Assembly: GCA_963788055.1 (NCBI GenBank)
Contig: CAWBFA010000002.1
Coordinates: forward strand, 620,001 to 684,000
Direction: 5' to 3'
Length of the DNA: 64,000 nt
From: JACCTU01 sp963788055
GTDB lineage: Bacteria > Actinomycetota > Thermoleophilia > Gaiellales > Gaiellaceae
A model generated the notes under the pieces. It was given only the letters and a program-made list of their open reading frames with translations, was not told where the DNA came from and made no database searches. Positions 17,805-25,782 of this stretch are shown in pieces. Each line of letters begins with the position of its first letter. The first letter of the stretch is position 1. A program made the position numbers and the translations under genes.

Positions 17805-19682
17805 TGCAGCGCCGCGCGCACGTTGTCGTCGGACGACGCAAGACGCTCACGCGCGGCTGCCGCATCGACGCCGGCGAGGAGCGAGACGATCGCGACCTTG
17901 GCGCTGCCGCCGGCAGCCTCGAGAGCCTGGTCGGCGCGCGTCGCCTCCACTCCGGTTGCGACGCGGACAATCGAGCGAACCCGCTCGCGGAGCTTCTCGT
18001 TCGTCGCCGCGACATCGACCATCAGGTTGCCGTACGTCTTGCCCAGCCGGATCATCGAGACCGTCGAGAGCGTGTTCAGAACGAGCTTCTGCGCGGTCCC
18101 GGCCTTCAGGCGCGTCGACCCCGCGACGAGCTCCGGCCCGACGACGACCTCGATCGCTCGGTCGGCGAGCGCCGCGAGCTCCGACCCGGGCGCGCAGACG
18201 AGCGCGACCGTGTGAGCACCCGCAGCGCCTGCAGCCCGAAGCGCTCCGAGCACGTACGGCGTTCGTCCGCTCGCGCTGATCCCGACGACGACGTCGTTCG
18301 GACCGGGTGCGAGCCGCTCGAGCTCGCGCGCACCGGCGTCGCCGTCGTCCTCGGCGGCTTCCTGCTCGGGCGCCGAGGCGGCCGCGCTCCCTCCGGCGAC
18401 GAGGGCGACGACTCGGTCGGCAGGCATCGAGAAGGTCGGACTCGCACTCGGCGGCGTCGACCGCGGCGAGCCGGCCGGACGTCCCTGCACCCACGTAGAC
18501 GAGGCGCCCTCCGCGCTGCAGCCGCTCGACGATGTCGTCGACCGCCGCAGCGACGTCGTCGCCCGCGGCTGCAACCGCCCAAGGAACGGTGGCGTCCTGC
18601 GCATTCATCAGCGCCACGAGCTCCGCGGACGAGCGCAGGTCGAGGTCGGCATGGTCGGTGCGAGCGCTCTCGGTGATCCGCGCCGCAGGCTCGGCAAGCA
18701 GCTCGCAGACGCGCTCCCAGACCTCGAGCGAGTCCGGCGTCGCGAGATGGCTCATGTGCGCGCAGGCCTCGTAGCCCCAGACCCACACGCGGTCGACGCC
18801 CGCCGCGCGGGCAGCGCCGACCGCGCCTTCGAGGTCGGGGAGGTCGGCGGCTGTGAGGCGGAATGCAGGGACCCAGAGCTCCGAGGCGACACCGTGGCGA
18901 TTCGCCGTCTCGACCAGCAGGCCTGCGAACCGCTGCACGAAGGGGCCGGCCTCCTCGTCGAAGCTCTTCCAGTACGGATCCGTCGCGAAGACGTCGACGC
19001 CGGGGAGCGAGGCGACCGCGTCCCAGTCGCGCACGCCGTGCGCGCCCTCGACCGCGGGAAGCAGGCAGATCGTGTTGCGTCCGCCGCGCGAGCGAACGTG
19101 CTCTGTGAGCTCGCCGAGAAAGTCGACGAGCGACGCCTCGCGAAAGGCGAGCACCTCGTCGTCGAGCTGCGCAGGAAAGTCGCGGCCGAACCGCTCTCGG
19201 CACACATCGCACGTGCAGCTCCAGCGTCTGGGGTCGTCGATGCCGACGTGGTCGGGGACGACCCAGTGCGGCTCGTCCCAGAAGACGAGGTCGGCTCCGG
19301 CTTCGAGCGCTGCGTCGGCCCATTCGGCGCAGAACGAGCGGTAGGCCGGATGGTTGAGACAGGCTGCGGCGACGCGGCGGCCGTCGTCGAGCACCTGGCA
19401 CGCATCCGGGTTCATCGTCACGAACCGGCTCTCCGCCTCGCCGCCGAACGTCCGCCCGAGGCCCCAGGGGTTCATCTGCACCTCGAGCCCTCGCGCGTGC
19501 GATGCGTCGACGATGCGCTTCATCGTGTCCCGGTAGTACGCGAGGTCGTTCTCGGAGTACGTGTGCAACACGCCGGTGAACCCGCGGCGCACGAGATCGT
19601 CGAGGTCGCGCTCGACGTGACGCGGGATGCGCACGCCGAAGTACGCGCTGCCGGTTTGGCCGCTAGCGGCCGCGGCCGTCAT
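17801..19682 (-). CDS. murQ: TIM-barrel-like domain fused to N-acetylmuramic acid 6-phosphate etherase MurQ (one frame break)
   Basis: Residues 1 to about 328 form an unrecognised glycosidase-like domain with LHTYSENDLAYY, FWDEPHWV, the cysteine pair SCTCDVCRERF and VWVWGYEACAHMSH. In the same frame, with no stop, follows MurQ: DLDLRSSAELVALMN, DATVP, then YVGAGTSGRLAAVDAAEC containing the catalytic glutamate. Near 18441 the frame slips; the other frame continues SPTFSMPADRV, GISASGRTPYVLGALR and GSTRLKAGTAQKLVLN to the stop at 17801. MurQ splits the lactyl ether of MurNAc-6-P to GlcNAc-6-P, which feeds nagA. The start overlaps the end of the gntR gene by 20 bases. The slip is probably a sequence error, but the fusion of the two domains does not depend on it. 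Confidence 0.8.
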
Positions 19683-20415
19683 CGCGCACCGTCAGCACCG
19701 GAACGCCCGTGCGCGGCGTCTGCGGCGTCAGCTCGCTGACGAGCACGTAGCGATCGCCGCGGTAGATCGAACGCACGAACTCGACCGTCTTCCCGTCGGC
19801 GGAGCGGCTCGTCCGCTCGAAGAGAAAGGCCGGCGAGTGCAGCGGCACGCCCAGCGCCTCCGACTCCTCCTCGTTCGTCACCGTCGGCTCGATCTGTTGC
19901 ACGCCGCCGGCGATCGTGATCCCGTAGCGCTCCGACAGCAGCTCGTAGAACGACTGCGTCTCGAGATCCTTCGCGGTCAGCCCCGGCACGAGCGCGCTCG
20001 GCACGTGCAGCATCTCGATCGCCATCGTCTCGCCGTCGGCGAGGCGAAGCCGCCTGGCGACCATCGTCGGCTCGGAGGGCGATACCTTCAGGAACCGCCC
20101 GAGCCTCGCTCCCGCAGGGACGGTCTTGAGCTCGATCGTACGGCTCGTCGGCCGCATGCCGCGCCGGCGCATGTCCTCGGTGAACGAGGTCATCGTCAGC
20201 TCCTGGGCGATCTTCGGCTCGCTGACGAAGGTGCCGCTGCCGCGCCTGCGCACCAGGTAGCCCTCGCGGACGAGCTCGTCGAGGGCGGCCCGCACGGTCA
20301 GGCGTGAGACGCCGAAGTCGACGGTCAGCCGGCGCTCCGAGGGGATCGATTCCCCAATCGACATGTTCTCGATCAGCTCGAGCACCTTGTCGCGCGTTTC
20401 GGTCTGCTTGGTCAC
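19663..20415 (-). CDS. GntR/HutC family regulator, DasR/NagR-like
   Basis: A 250-residue regulator. The N-terminal winged helix reads SIGESIPSERRLTVDFGVSRLTVRAALDELVREGYLVRRRGSGTFV in overlapping pieces typical of GntR proteins, and the C-terminal UTRA domain binds the effector. In the DasR/NagR group that effector is GlcNAc-6-P or GlcN-6-P. The GTG start at 20415 is chosen; an upstream TTG at 20427 would add four residues. It is the first gene of the murQ-nagA-SIS unit. Two DasR-like operators in its own promoter suggest autoregulation, and three more sit on the importer promoter. Confidence 0.87.
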   Translation of the reverse strand: MTKQTETRDKVLELIENMSIGESIPSERRLTVDFGVSRLTVRAALDELVREGYLVRRRGSGTFVSEPKIAQELTMTSFTEDMRRRGMRPTSRTIELKTVPAGARLGRFLKVSPSEPTMVARRLRLADGETMAIEMLHVPSALVPGLTAKDLETQSFYELLSERYGITIAGGVQQIEPTVTNEEESEALGVPLHSPAFLFERTSRSADGKTVEFVRSIYRGDRYVLVSELTPQTPRTGVPVLTVRDDGRGR

Positions 20416-20425
20416 CCGAACCGCC

Positions 20426-20441
20426 AAGTGGTCAGTGCCTC
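20426..20441. promoter_or_regulatory. DasR-like operator in the gntR leader
   Basis: AAGTGGTCAGTGCCTC; on the other strand its GACCACTT half is identical to that of the other sites. It lies between the predicted transcription start and the GTG of the regulator gene. Confidence 0.5.
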
Positions 20442-20468
20442 TCCGAGCGCTGCTGCATGGTGTTTGGC

Positions 20469-20498
20469 ATCGTACAGCGCCGACCGACAAGTGGTCAA
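20469..20498 (-). promoter_or_regulatory. predicted promoter of gntR-murQ-nagA-SIS
   Basis: On the minus strand TTGACC (20493-20498) and TACGAT (20469-20474) are 18 bases apart, about 54 bases before the GTG start. The -35 element is inside the operator 20489-20504. Confidence 0.55.
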
Positions 20499-20504
20499 TA
20501 CCAG
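20489..20504. promoter_or_regulatory. DasR-like operator overlapping the gntR -35 element
   Basis: AAGTGGTCAATACCAG, whose reverse strand CTGGTATTGACCACTT differs from the DasR element CTGGTCTAGACCACTT at only three central positions. This is the best of the five sites. It ends 12 bases before the ATG of the divergent AlkZ-like gene, so it may affect that gene too. Confidence 0.6.
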
Positions 20505-20515
20505 CGTGGTGAAAA

Positions 20516-21568
20516 ATGTGGTCCGGTACGGTCGCCGCGGTGGCCGAGCGGGTCCTGAGGGCGCGAGAGCTGAATCGGGCGCTGCTCGCGCGGCAGCTGC
20601 TCCTCGAGCGGGTGCGGCGGCCGATCCCGCGCGTGCTCGAGCGAATCGGCGGGATCCAGAACCAGTACGCCCCGAATGGATACATCCGGCTCTGGTCGTC
20701 GATCGAAGGGTTCGAGCGCGACGACTTGACCCGTGCGCTCGAGCGGCGCAGCGTGATCCAGGGGACGCTCATGCGCGAGACGATCCACCTCGTCTCGCGG
20801 CGCGACTATCCGCTCTTCGCCGCGGGGATCCGGCGCTCTGGCCAGGAGTGGCGCCTGCGCGTCGACAAGCGCGACCACGAACGGGAAGTGGCTGCCGCAG
20901 CGCAGAAGCTCACCCGGCACATGCGGGGCCGAACGATCTCGCGGAAGGAGCTCGACGACTTCGCCCGCGGCACGATCAGTGGTGTGGGGCACTGGGTCGA
21001 CCTCGTCCGCGTGCCTCCCTGCGGCACGTGGAAGCAACGCGGCGCGCACACGTACGGCCTGGCGTCAGAGTGGGTCGGCCCGCTCGAGGCCACCGAGGAG
21101 GAGGGCATCGAGCACCTGGCGCGCCGCTACTTCGAAGCCTTCGGCCCGGCGCCCGCGAAGGACATCTCGAACTGGTCGAAGATCCCGCCGAAGCGGCTGG
21201 CGCCGGTGCTCGAGCGAATGCGGCTCCGACGCTTCCGAGACGAGGCCGGGACGGAGCTCCTGGACGTGCCGCGCGCACCGCTCCCCCACCCCGAGACGCC
21301 TGCGCCGGTGCGGTTCCTGCCCACCTGGGACGCAACGCTGCTCGTCCACGCGCGCCGCACCCTCATCCTCCCGGAGCGCTACCGAGGGCGCATCTTCCAC
21401 ACGAAGGCGCCGCACTCGTTCCCGACTTTCCTCGTGGACGGCCAGGTCGCGGGCACCTGGCGTTACGAGAACGGGCGAGTCGAGATCGAGCCGTTCGCGC
21501 GGCTTCCGCGCGGTGTCCGAGGTGAGCTCGAGGACGAGGCGGACCGCCTCGCCGAGCTCCACGCGTAA
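20516..21568 (+). CDS. winged-helix DNA-binding protein of the AlkZ/AlkX DNA glycosylase family
   Basis: A 350-residue HTH_42 (PF06224-type) protein. AlkZ homologues unhook DNA interstrand crosslinks and remove alkylated bases using a Q-x-Q motif; the sequence GIQNQYAP here has Gln-Asn-Gln at the right place. Further family marks are QGTLMRETIHLVSRRDYPLF, WSKIPPKRLAPVLERM, LPTWDATLLVH and HTKAPHSFPTFLVDGQVAGTWR. The ATG at 20516 is used; a GTG at 20540 is another possible start. Its 3' end meets nirK head-on with a 12-base gap. Enzyme activity is inferred from the motif only. Confidence 0.75.
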   Translation: MWSGTVAAVAERVLRARELNRALLARQLLLERVRRPIPRVLERIGGIQNQYAPNGYIRLWSSIEGFERDDLTRALERRSVIQGTLMRETIHLVSRRDYPLFAAGIRRSGQEWRLRVDKRDHEREVAAAAQKLTRHMRGRTISRKELDDFARGTISGVGHWVDLVRVPPCGTWKQRGAHTYGLASEWVGPLEATEEEGIEHLARRYFEAFGPAPAKDISNWSKIPPKRLAPVLERMRLRRFRDEAGTELLDVPRAPLPHPETPAPVRFLPTWDATLLVHARRTLILPERYRGRIFHTKAPHSFPTFLVDGQVAGTWRYENGRVEIEPFARLPRGVRGELEDEADRLAELHA

Positions 21569-21580
21569 CCTCCCGCGTCG

Positions 21581-22663
21581 TCAGTGGCTCATCGTCCCGG
21601 GCGGGTTGCCGACCTTGAGCAGGCCGACCTGGCCGAGGTCCACGTGCGCGAACGCGTGGCTGACGAAGGGATACAGCCCCGGCTCGTCGATCTTCACGTC
21701 GAAGACCGCGCCGCCGCCTGCAGGTACGGCAACGGTCTGAACGCCGCGCTGGAACTGCGTCATGTCGCCGTTCACCCAGGCGCGGTCGAAGATCGTCCCG
21801 ACCACGTGGAAGTTCGTGTCGAGCGTCGGGCCTGCGGCGACGACCCAGAAGCGCACGGTTTCGCCCGGGTCGGCGGTCAGCGGATGGGTGACGTACTGGT
21901 TCGCGTAGCCGTTGAACGTCGTCCAGTCGGGCGCCGTCGCCCGCGCCTTCGCCATGTCCAGGCTCGCGGGCTCCTCGATGCCGGAGCCGTTCAGATACCA
22001 CTCGCTCGCAACCAGCACGTACTCGCGGTCGGCCTTCGGCAGCGCCTTCGCGGGACTGACGACGATCGCGCCGTACATGCCGTTCGCGATGTGCGCGAGG
22101 ACAGGCTTCGTGCCGCAGTGGTACATGAACACGCCCGGGTCGTTCGCCTTGAAGCGGAACGTGAACGACTCGCCCGGGTCGACGTCCTTGAAGGCGACGT
22201 TCGGCGCGATGCGCGCAGCGTGGAAGTCGATCGAGTGCGGGATCGCGCCGCCGTTCGTCAGGGTCATCTCGACGGTCTGGCCCTCCCGAACGTGCACGAC
22301 CGGACCGGGAGCGCCGTGGCCGTCGAAGGCCCACGTGTTGTACGTGACTCCGGGCGCGATCTGGACGGCCATGTCCTTCAGCGTCATGTGGACCCGCACG
22401 AGGTCGCCGGACTGAAGCGGCGGCAGAGTCGCGTCGGACGCCTCGTGTGCCTTCGCGAGCTCGTCCGCGTTTGCGGGCACGGTCCCGGCGAAGCTGGCGA
22501 GCGGCAGGGCGACGTTGTGATCGTGGGCCGCCGCTGGTGCAGCTTCGGTCGGCTTCTCGTTGTTGTCCCGCGACGCGGCCATCGAATCCAGCGAGAAGAC
22601 AACGGCCCCGATCGCCGCGAACACGGCGACGAGGACGAGCGCGAGCATTCCCTTGATTGCCAT
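21581..22663 (-). CDS. nirK: membrane-anchored copper nitrite reductase-like two-domain multicopper oxidase
   Basis: A 360-residue protein with an N-terminal membrane segment (about residues 5-25) and two cupredoxin domains. Type 1 copper ligands appear in YHCGTKPVLAHIANGMYG (Cys, His, Met). Type 2 ligands and the catalytic aspartate appear in HSIDFHAAR, with further histidines in TNFHVVG and SHAFAH. This is the NirK layout: nitrite to nitric oxide, with electrons from a cupredoxin or cytochrome. The ATG at 22663 has AGAAGGAG upstream and is preferred over an earlier in-frame ATG. The TGCGG-N5-CCGCA site lies 82 bases upstream. No NO reductase gene is seen nearby, so a single-step NO-forming or nitrite-sink role is possible. 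Confidence 0.78.
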   Translation of the reverse strand: MAIKGMLALVLVAVFAAIGAVVFSLDSMAASRDNNEKPTEAAPAAAHDHNVALPLASFAGTVPANADELAKAHEASDATLPPLQSGDLVRVHMTLKDMAVQIAPGVTYNTWAFDGHGAPGPVVHVREGQTVEMTLTNGGAIPHSIDFHAARIAPNVAFKDVDPGESFTFRFKANDPGVFMYHCGTKPVLAHIANGMYGAIVVSPAKALPKADREYVLVASEWYLNGSGIEEPASLDMAKARATAPDWTTFNGYANQYVTHPLTADPGETVRFWVVAAGPTLDTNFHVVGTIFDRAWVNGDMTQFQRGVQTVAVPAGGGAVFDVKIDEPGLYPFVSHAFAHVDLGQVGLLKVGNPPGTMSH

Positions 22664-22744
22664 GTCTGCGACTCCTTCTCGATTACGTGCCTTCATCGTC
22701 AGGCGAGCGGCAACAGGCCGAATCCGCCGGAAGCCGCAGCCCGA

Positions 22745-22761
22745 CTGCGGAAACCCCGCAG
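22745..22761. promoter_or_regulatory. TGCGG-N5-CCGCA dyad upstream of nirK
   Basis: CTGCGGAAACCCCGCAG, a 17-base inverted repeat with six-base arms and five-base centre. It is in the 120-base gap before nirK. A second half-site CCGCA lies exactly 22 bases away (22734-22738 against 22756-22760), as in tandem activator sites. One of four such dyads in this island. Confidence 0.55.
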
Positions 22762-22783
22762 ACGTCCGCTCAAGGTCTCGAGC

Positions 22784-23266
22784 TCACGCGCCCCGAGCGA
22801 GGCTCTCCGTGGGCCGTTGTCCGGGCTGCCATGCCTCCGGCAGTGCGACGAGCCCCGCCGCGATTGCGGTTGCATAGCTCAGAGCGAGCGCGACCCAGGC
22901 GGGCCACAGTGTCGTGCCTGCCTCGATGCCGACCGGTCCGGCCTGCACCTCGGGGTTCCCGGAGAAGACCGCAGCGACGGTCGCGCACACCAGCGGCACG
23001 GCGAGCAGCAGGTCTGCGATCCCGAGAATCGGATCGATCTCCTTCCTCACCCGCAGGTGATTCAGGTTTACGACGATGAGCGCAAACGCCGCCGCACCAG
23101 CAAGCCAACCCCACCCACTCAAACCAATGGTTTCAACGCGAACGCGCGCCACGCCGGCCACGTCGACGCTCGTGCGGTGCCAGTCGAGGAAGAGCACGAT
23201 GACGAAGGCCAGCGCTGCGCCCAGCATCGCGATCGTTGATGCGCCTTTGAGTGACTTCACGGTCAT
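22784..23266 (-). CDS. four-helix membrane protein, family paralogous to 51310-51798
   Basis: A 160-residue protein with four hydrophobic segments (about residues 12-28, 52-68, 80-96 and 122-142). It contains FLDWHRTSVDVAGVARVRVETIGLSGWGW, quoted here in overlapping parts as FLDWHRTSVDVAGV and ETIGLSGWGW. The second copy at 51310 has LLDWQRVSVEVAG and TTIGWNGWGF at the same positions. The ATG at 23266 has AAGGAGG upstream and overlaps the TGA of the preceding gene. No function is known to me. Two copies inside an oxygen/stress gene group suggest a role in membrane physiology under stress. Confidence 0.7.
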   Translation of the reverse strand: MTVKSLKGASTIAMLGAALAFVIVLFLDWHRTSVDVAGVARVRVETIGLSGWGWLAGAAAFALIVVNLNHLRVRKEIDPILGIADLLLAVPLVCATVAAVFSGNPEVQAGPVGIEAGTTLWPAWVALALSYATAIAAGLVALPEAWQPGQRPTESLARGA

Positions 23267-24051
23267 TGCTGCCTCCTTCGCTTGTTTCGGTGCACGCTCC
23301 GCGCGTCGCGATGCGTGACGCACGCTTGATCGGTCGCCCGGATCGCGGGAGAGGCGACAGCGCGAGACGCACAGGCGCGAACAGCGGCAAGAGCACGATC
23401 GACCTGCACCCCCTGCTCGCGCCGCGCGACGGCGACGCCGGCGTCCCAGCCGGGTGCGCGACCACGGCGAGGGAGTTGAACGGATTCAACATCGAGGCCA
23501 CTGCGTGTGATCAGCCAAGAGACGATTGAGTTCGACGTCCACATCTCTCCCGCGCGAAGTTCGTCTCGACCCCAGACGAGGGTCGGCACGGACGGAACCA
23601 GCGCGAGTAGTCGACTGACCGCGGAGTCATCGTCGGTCAGCCGCGCGGGACTCGAAACCGCCTCGTCGACATCTGGAATGACACCGTCTCTCCAGCGACG
23701 CAGCTCGTACCGAAAGAGCCTGAAGCGGCGAAGAGACCGGCTCCCAACGGGTCCCTCCGTGACCACCCCGCGATCTGTCCCGATCTCCTTGGGGATCGGT
23801 GTCATCTCGATGACGAACCGCCCGTCGCGACTTCGCACCTCGAGCGCAGCGTGGTAGAGGGCACGCCTTGGACGGCGGCCTCGCGCCGCCTGAATGCTCT
23901 CGAACACCTTCCCGTTGAATCGAACCGAGCGGCCGCCCGCGCCCAGCGGAAGCCAGTAGAGATCGACGAACTGGTCGGTGCGCCGGCCGCCGGGGTTCCC
24001 GTCCGACCGCGTCGTTCTCGGCCGCACTGCTCGTGCTGTCGCCGTGGTCAC
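23263..24051 (-). CDS. conserved hypothetical protein between USP and membrane protein
   Basis: 262 residues, not recognised as a named family. The middle is well structured: QFVDLYWLPLGAGGRSVRFNG, HAALEVRSRDGRFVIEMTP, GPVGSRSLRRFRLFRYELRRW, TLVWGRDELRAGEMWTSNS and SWLITRSGLD. The pattern suggests a small globular cytoplasmic enzyme or binding domain. The last 60 residues are basic and low in complexity and may not be real. The GTG start overlaps the USP stop, and the stop overlaps the next ATG (ATGA), so it is translationally coupled on both sides. Its place between a stress protein and a membrane protein is the only functional hint. Confidence 0.65.
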   Translation of the reverse strand: MTTATARAVRPRTTRSDGNPGGRRTDQFVDLYWLPLGAGGRSVRFNGKVFESIQAARGRRPRRALYHAALEVRSRDGRFVIEMTPIPKEIGTDRGVVTEGPVGSRSLRRFRLFRYELRRWRDGVIPDVDEAVSSPARLTDDDSAVSRLLALVPSVPTLVWGRDELRAGEMWTSNSIVSWLITRSGLDVESVQLPRRGRAPGWDAGVAVARREQGVQVDRALAAVRACASRAVASPAIRATDQACVTHRDARSVHRNKRRRQQ

Positions 24052-24872
24052 GTGTCTAGCTCCGATCTCCCCGGGGAGCTCGGCTCGCGGACGATCAGTA
24101 CGGAGCACCGCGCCTGGTGCGCGACTCGCTCGGACACAGACCCCAGCGCTTTGACCCCGTGCAGGCCGCGGCTGCCGACGACGAGCAGATCGGCGTCCGC
24201 CGACGCTGCGATCAGCGCAGTGACGGGCTCGTCGGGCAGTTCCTCGCGGAAGTGGCCGACGAACTGGTCGAACTGCTTGCCGCCGTGGGCCCGGACCGGG
24301 ACCAGGTCCGTCTCGAACCGCTCTGCGAGATCCTTCGCCACGGCGTAGGCGGCCAACGACTGCGGTGAGCCGTCGATGCCAACGACGATCTTGTGCGGAA
24401 ACGCGTCGCTGCGCTTGCGCGCTACGAGCACCGAGCAAGGGGCCTTGTGGATCACCTCGGTGGCAACCGACCCCATGACGATGCCGGCCATGCGCCCGCG
24501 ACCGTGAGAGCCAACCGCGATCAGCGTGTTTTCGTGGCGCTCGGCCTCGTCGATCAGCGCGTTCCAGACGACTCCTTTGGCGATCTTCCCGGTGGGGGTA
24601 GCCGCCTCGACGTCGTCCAGCGCATGTCGAAGGGCATCCTCGGCGAACGTACGCTGAACGTCTTCGTCGTAATAGACCGGGACGCCGAAGCCTGTACCGC
24701 CGATGAGCGCCGAAGCGATGTCGTAGACGGAGAGCAGGGTGAGCTCACCGTCGGTCACCGTCGCCGCTTGGCGCGCGGCCTCGCGGCTCTCCTCCGAGCC
24801 GTCGATGCCGACCAACACCCGGCTGAACACCTTCTGCGCCGCGAGCTCCTTCTCTTGGATGGTTGCGTTCAT
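24048..24872 (-). CDS. universal stress protein, two UspA domains
   Basis: A 274-residue tandem UspA protein. Domain 1 starts SRVLVGIDGSEESREAA and ends with the ATP-binding run GSHGRGRMAGIVMGSVATEVIH then CSVLVAR. Domain 2 starts HKIVVGIDGSPQS and ends GSRGLHGVKALGSVSERVAH then CSVLIVRE. Both nucleotide-binding G-x2-G-x9-G(S) patterns are present. The ATG has AGAAGGAG upstream. Tandem USPs of this kind (Rv2005c, Rv1996, Rv2623) belong to the mycobacterial DosR regulon. It is the first gene of the unit USP-hypothetical-4TM, and the dyad at 25022 lies in its upstream gap. Confidence 0.9.
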   Translation of the reverse strand: MNATIQEKELAAQKVFSRVLVGIDGSEESREAARQAATVTDGELTLLSVYDIASALIGGTGFGVPVYYDEDVQRTFAEDALRHALDDVEAATPTGKIAKGVVWNALIDEAERHENTLIAVGSHGRGRMAGIVMGSVATEVIHKAPCSVLVARKRSDAFPHKIVVGIDGSPQSLAAYAVAKDLAERFETDLVPVRAHGGKQFDQFVGHFREELPDEPVTALIAASADADLLVVGSRGLHGVKALGSVSERVAHQARCSVLIVREPSSPGRSELDT

Positions 24873-25021
24873 GACAGTCGCTCCTTCTGGATGGGGTCGA
24901 CGTGAACGTCCATGCCCCGAGATTTGCGCGCTCGCGCGTGGCCGGCATCGGGGAGTTCCACGAGACCGGCTTCGGGTTCACACGTGGCCGGTGTCGGCGC
25001 CGGCTCGGGCGCGCCCGATGT

Positions 25022-25036
25022 TGCGGAAATCCCGCA
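25022..25036. promoter_or_regulatory. TGCGG-N5-CCGCA dyad in the divergent USP / 2-TM gap
   Basis: TGCGGAAATCCCGCA, a perfect five-base-arm dyad nearly identical to the one before nirK. It lies in the 256-base gap between the divergent USP gene and the 2-TM protein gene, where no coding sequence was found. A further TGCGG starts 22 bases downstream at 25044, repeating the 22-base spacing seen at nirK. It could serve both promoters. Confidence 0.6.
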
Positions 25037-25128
25037 GCGACTGTGCGGCCCCCTGCCGATGGCGTCAGGCCGCTCGGCGCCGACACTGAGCCCTGTCAGT
25101 GCAGGGAATCGCGAGAAAAGGAGTCGCC

Positions 25129-25713
25129 ATGACCCGCAAGTTCTTTGAATACGGTGGATGGATCGCAGGTGCCGTGCTGATCGTCTTCGGCATCGTCGCG
25201 ATCACGATGGGCGTGAACGGCCGCAACGAGGTCCGTGACTCGCTCGCAGCACAGAAGATCACCGCGACGGACGACGCCGCGGAGATCACCAACGGCAAGC
25301 TTCAGCCCGGCACCGAGATCAACACCGGCGCGCGGGCGCGGGAGTTCGCCAAGGTGATGGAGTTCCACACCCTCGAGTCGACGGAAGGCAAGCGGTATGC
25401 CGAGATGGGCCGCTTCCTCACGCCGACCGGCGAGGACACGAGCGACGAGGCACTGGCCGCAAAGGATCCGAAGACCGGCCGGCCTGTCGAGAACGGACTC
25501 CGGAACATGTGGGTGACCGAGACCGCTCTCACCACTGCGCTCAACATGTCGTTCATGGCCGAGCAGCTCTCGCTGTTCGGGATCGTCGTCGGAGTTGCGC
25601 TCCTGCTGACGGGCATCGGGTTCCTGGTGCTCGCGATCGGCGGCGCGCTCCGCAAGTCTGAGGCGAAGGAGCCTCGGGTTGCGCCGCAGCACACGGCTGC
25701 GGCCATCGGCTGA
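25129..25713 (+). CDS. two-transmembrane protein with extracytoplasmic domain
   Basis: 194 residues. A membrane segment near residues 8-28 (WIAGAVLIVFGIVAITMG) is followed by an approximately 115-residue outside domain and a second membrane segment (LFGIVVGVALLLTGIGFLVLAIG). The loop contains GRNEVRDSLAAQKITATDD, TGARAREFAKVMEFHTLE and TALTTALNMSFMAEQLS. Similar actinobacterial proteins often carry the name LigA in databases, but I see no dioxygenase motif. The ATG at 25129 follows AAAAGGAG, and an earlier in-frame ATG is less likely. It lies directly upstream of the DevS/DevR pair, with a terminator in between. Confidence 0.7.
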   Translation: MTRKFFEYGGWIAGAVLIVFGIVAITMGVNGRNEVRDSLAAQKITATDDAAEITNGKLQPGTEINTGARAREFAKVMEFHTLESTEGKRYAEMGRFLTPTGEDTSDEALAAKDPKTGRPVENGLRNMWVTETALTTALNMSFMAEQLSLFGIVVGVALLLTGIGFLVLAIGGALRKSEAKEPRVAPQHTAAAIG

Positions 25714-25732
25714 GCGGCGACTCCGCTCGCGA

Positions 25733-25767
25733 ACGAAGGGCGGCTCCGGCCGCCCTTCGTCGTTCTT
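25733..25767 (+). terminator. rho-independent-type terminator after the 2-TM gene
   Basis: An 11-pair stem ACGAAGGGCGG / CCGCCCTTCGT with a six-base loop, followed by CGTTCTTC. It lies 20 bases after the stop and 16 bases before the DevS start, so devS likely has its own promoter or depends on read-through. Confidence 0.65.
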
Positions 25768-25782
25768 CGACGAAGTAGCGTT

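Noticed and set aside
25129..25713. Calling the two-TM protein an aromatic ring-opening dioxygenase (LigA)
   Set aside because: This is a common database label for such proteins, but no dioxygenase motif is present; it is a two-helix membrane protein of unknown function.
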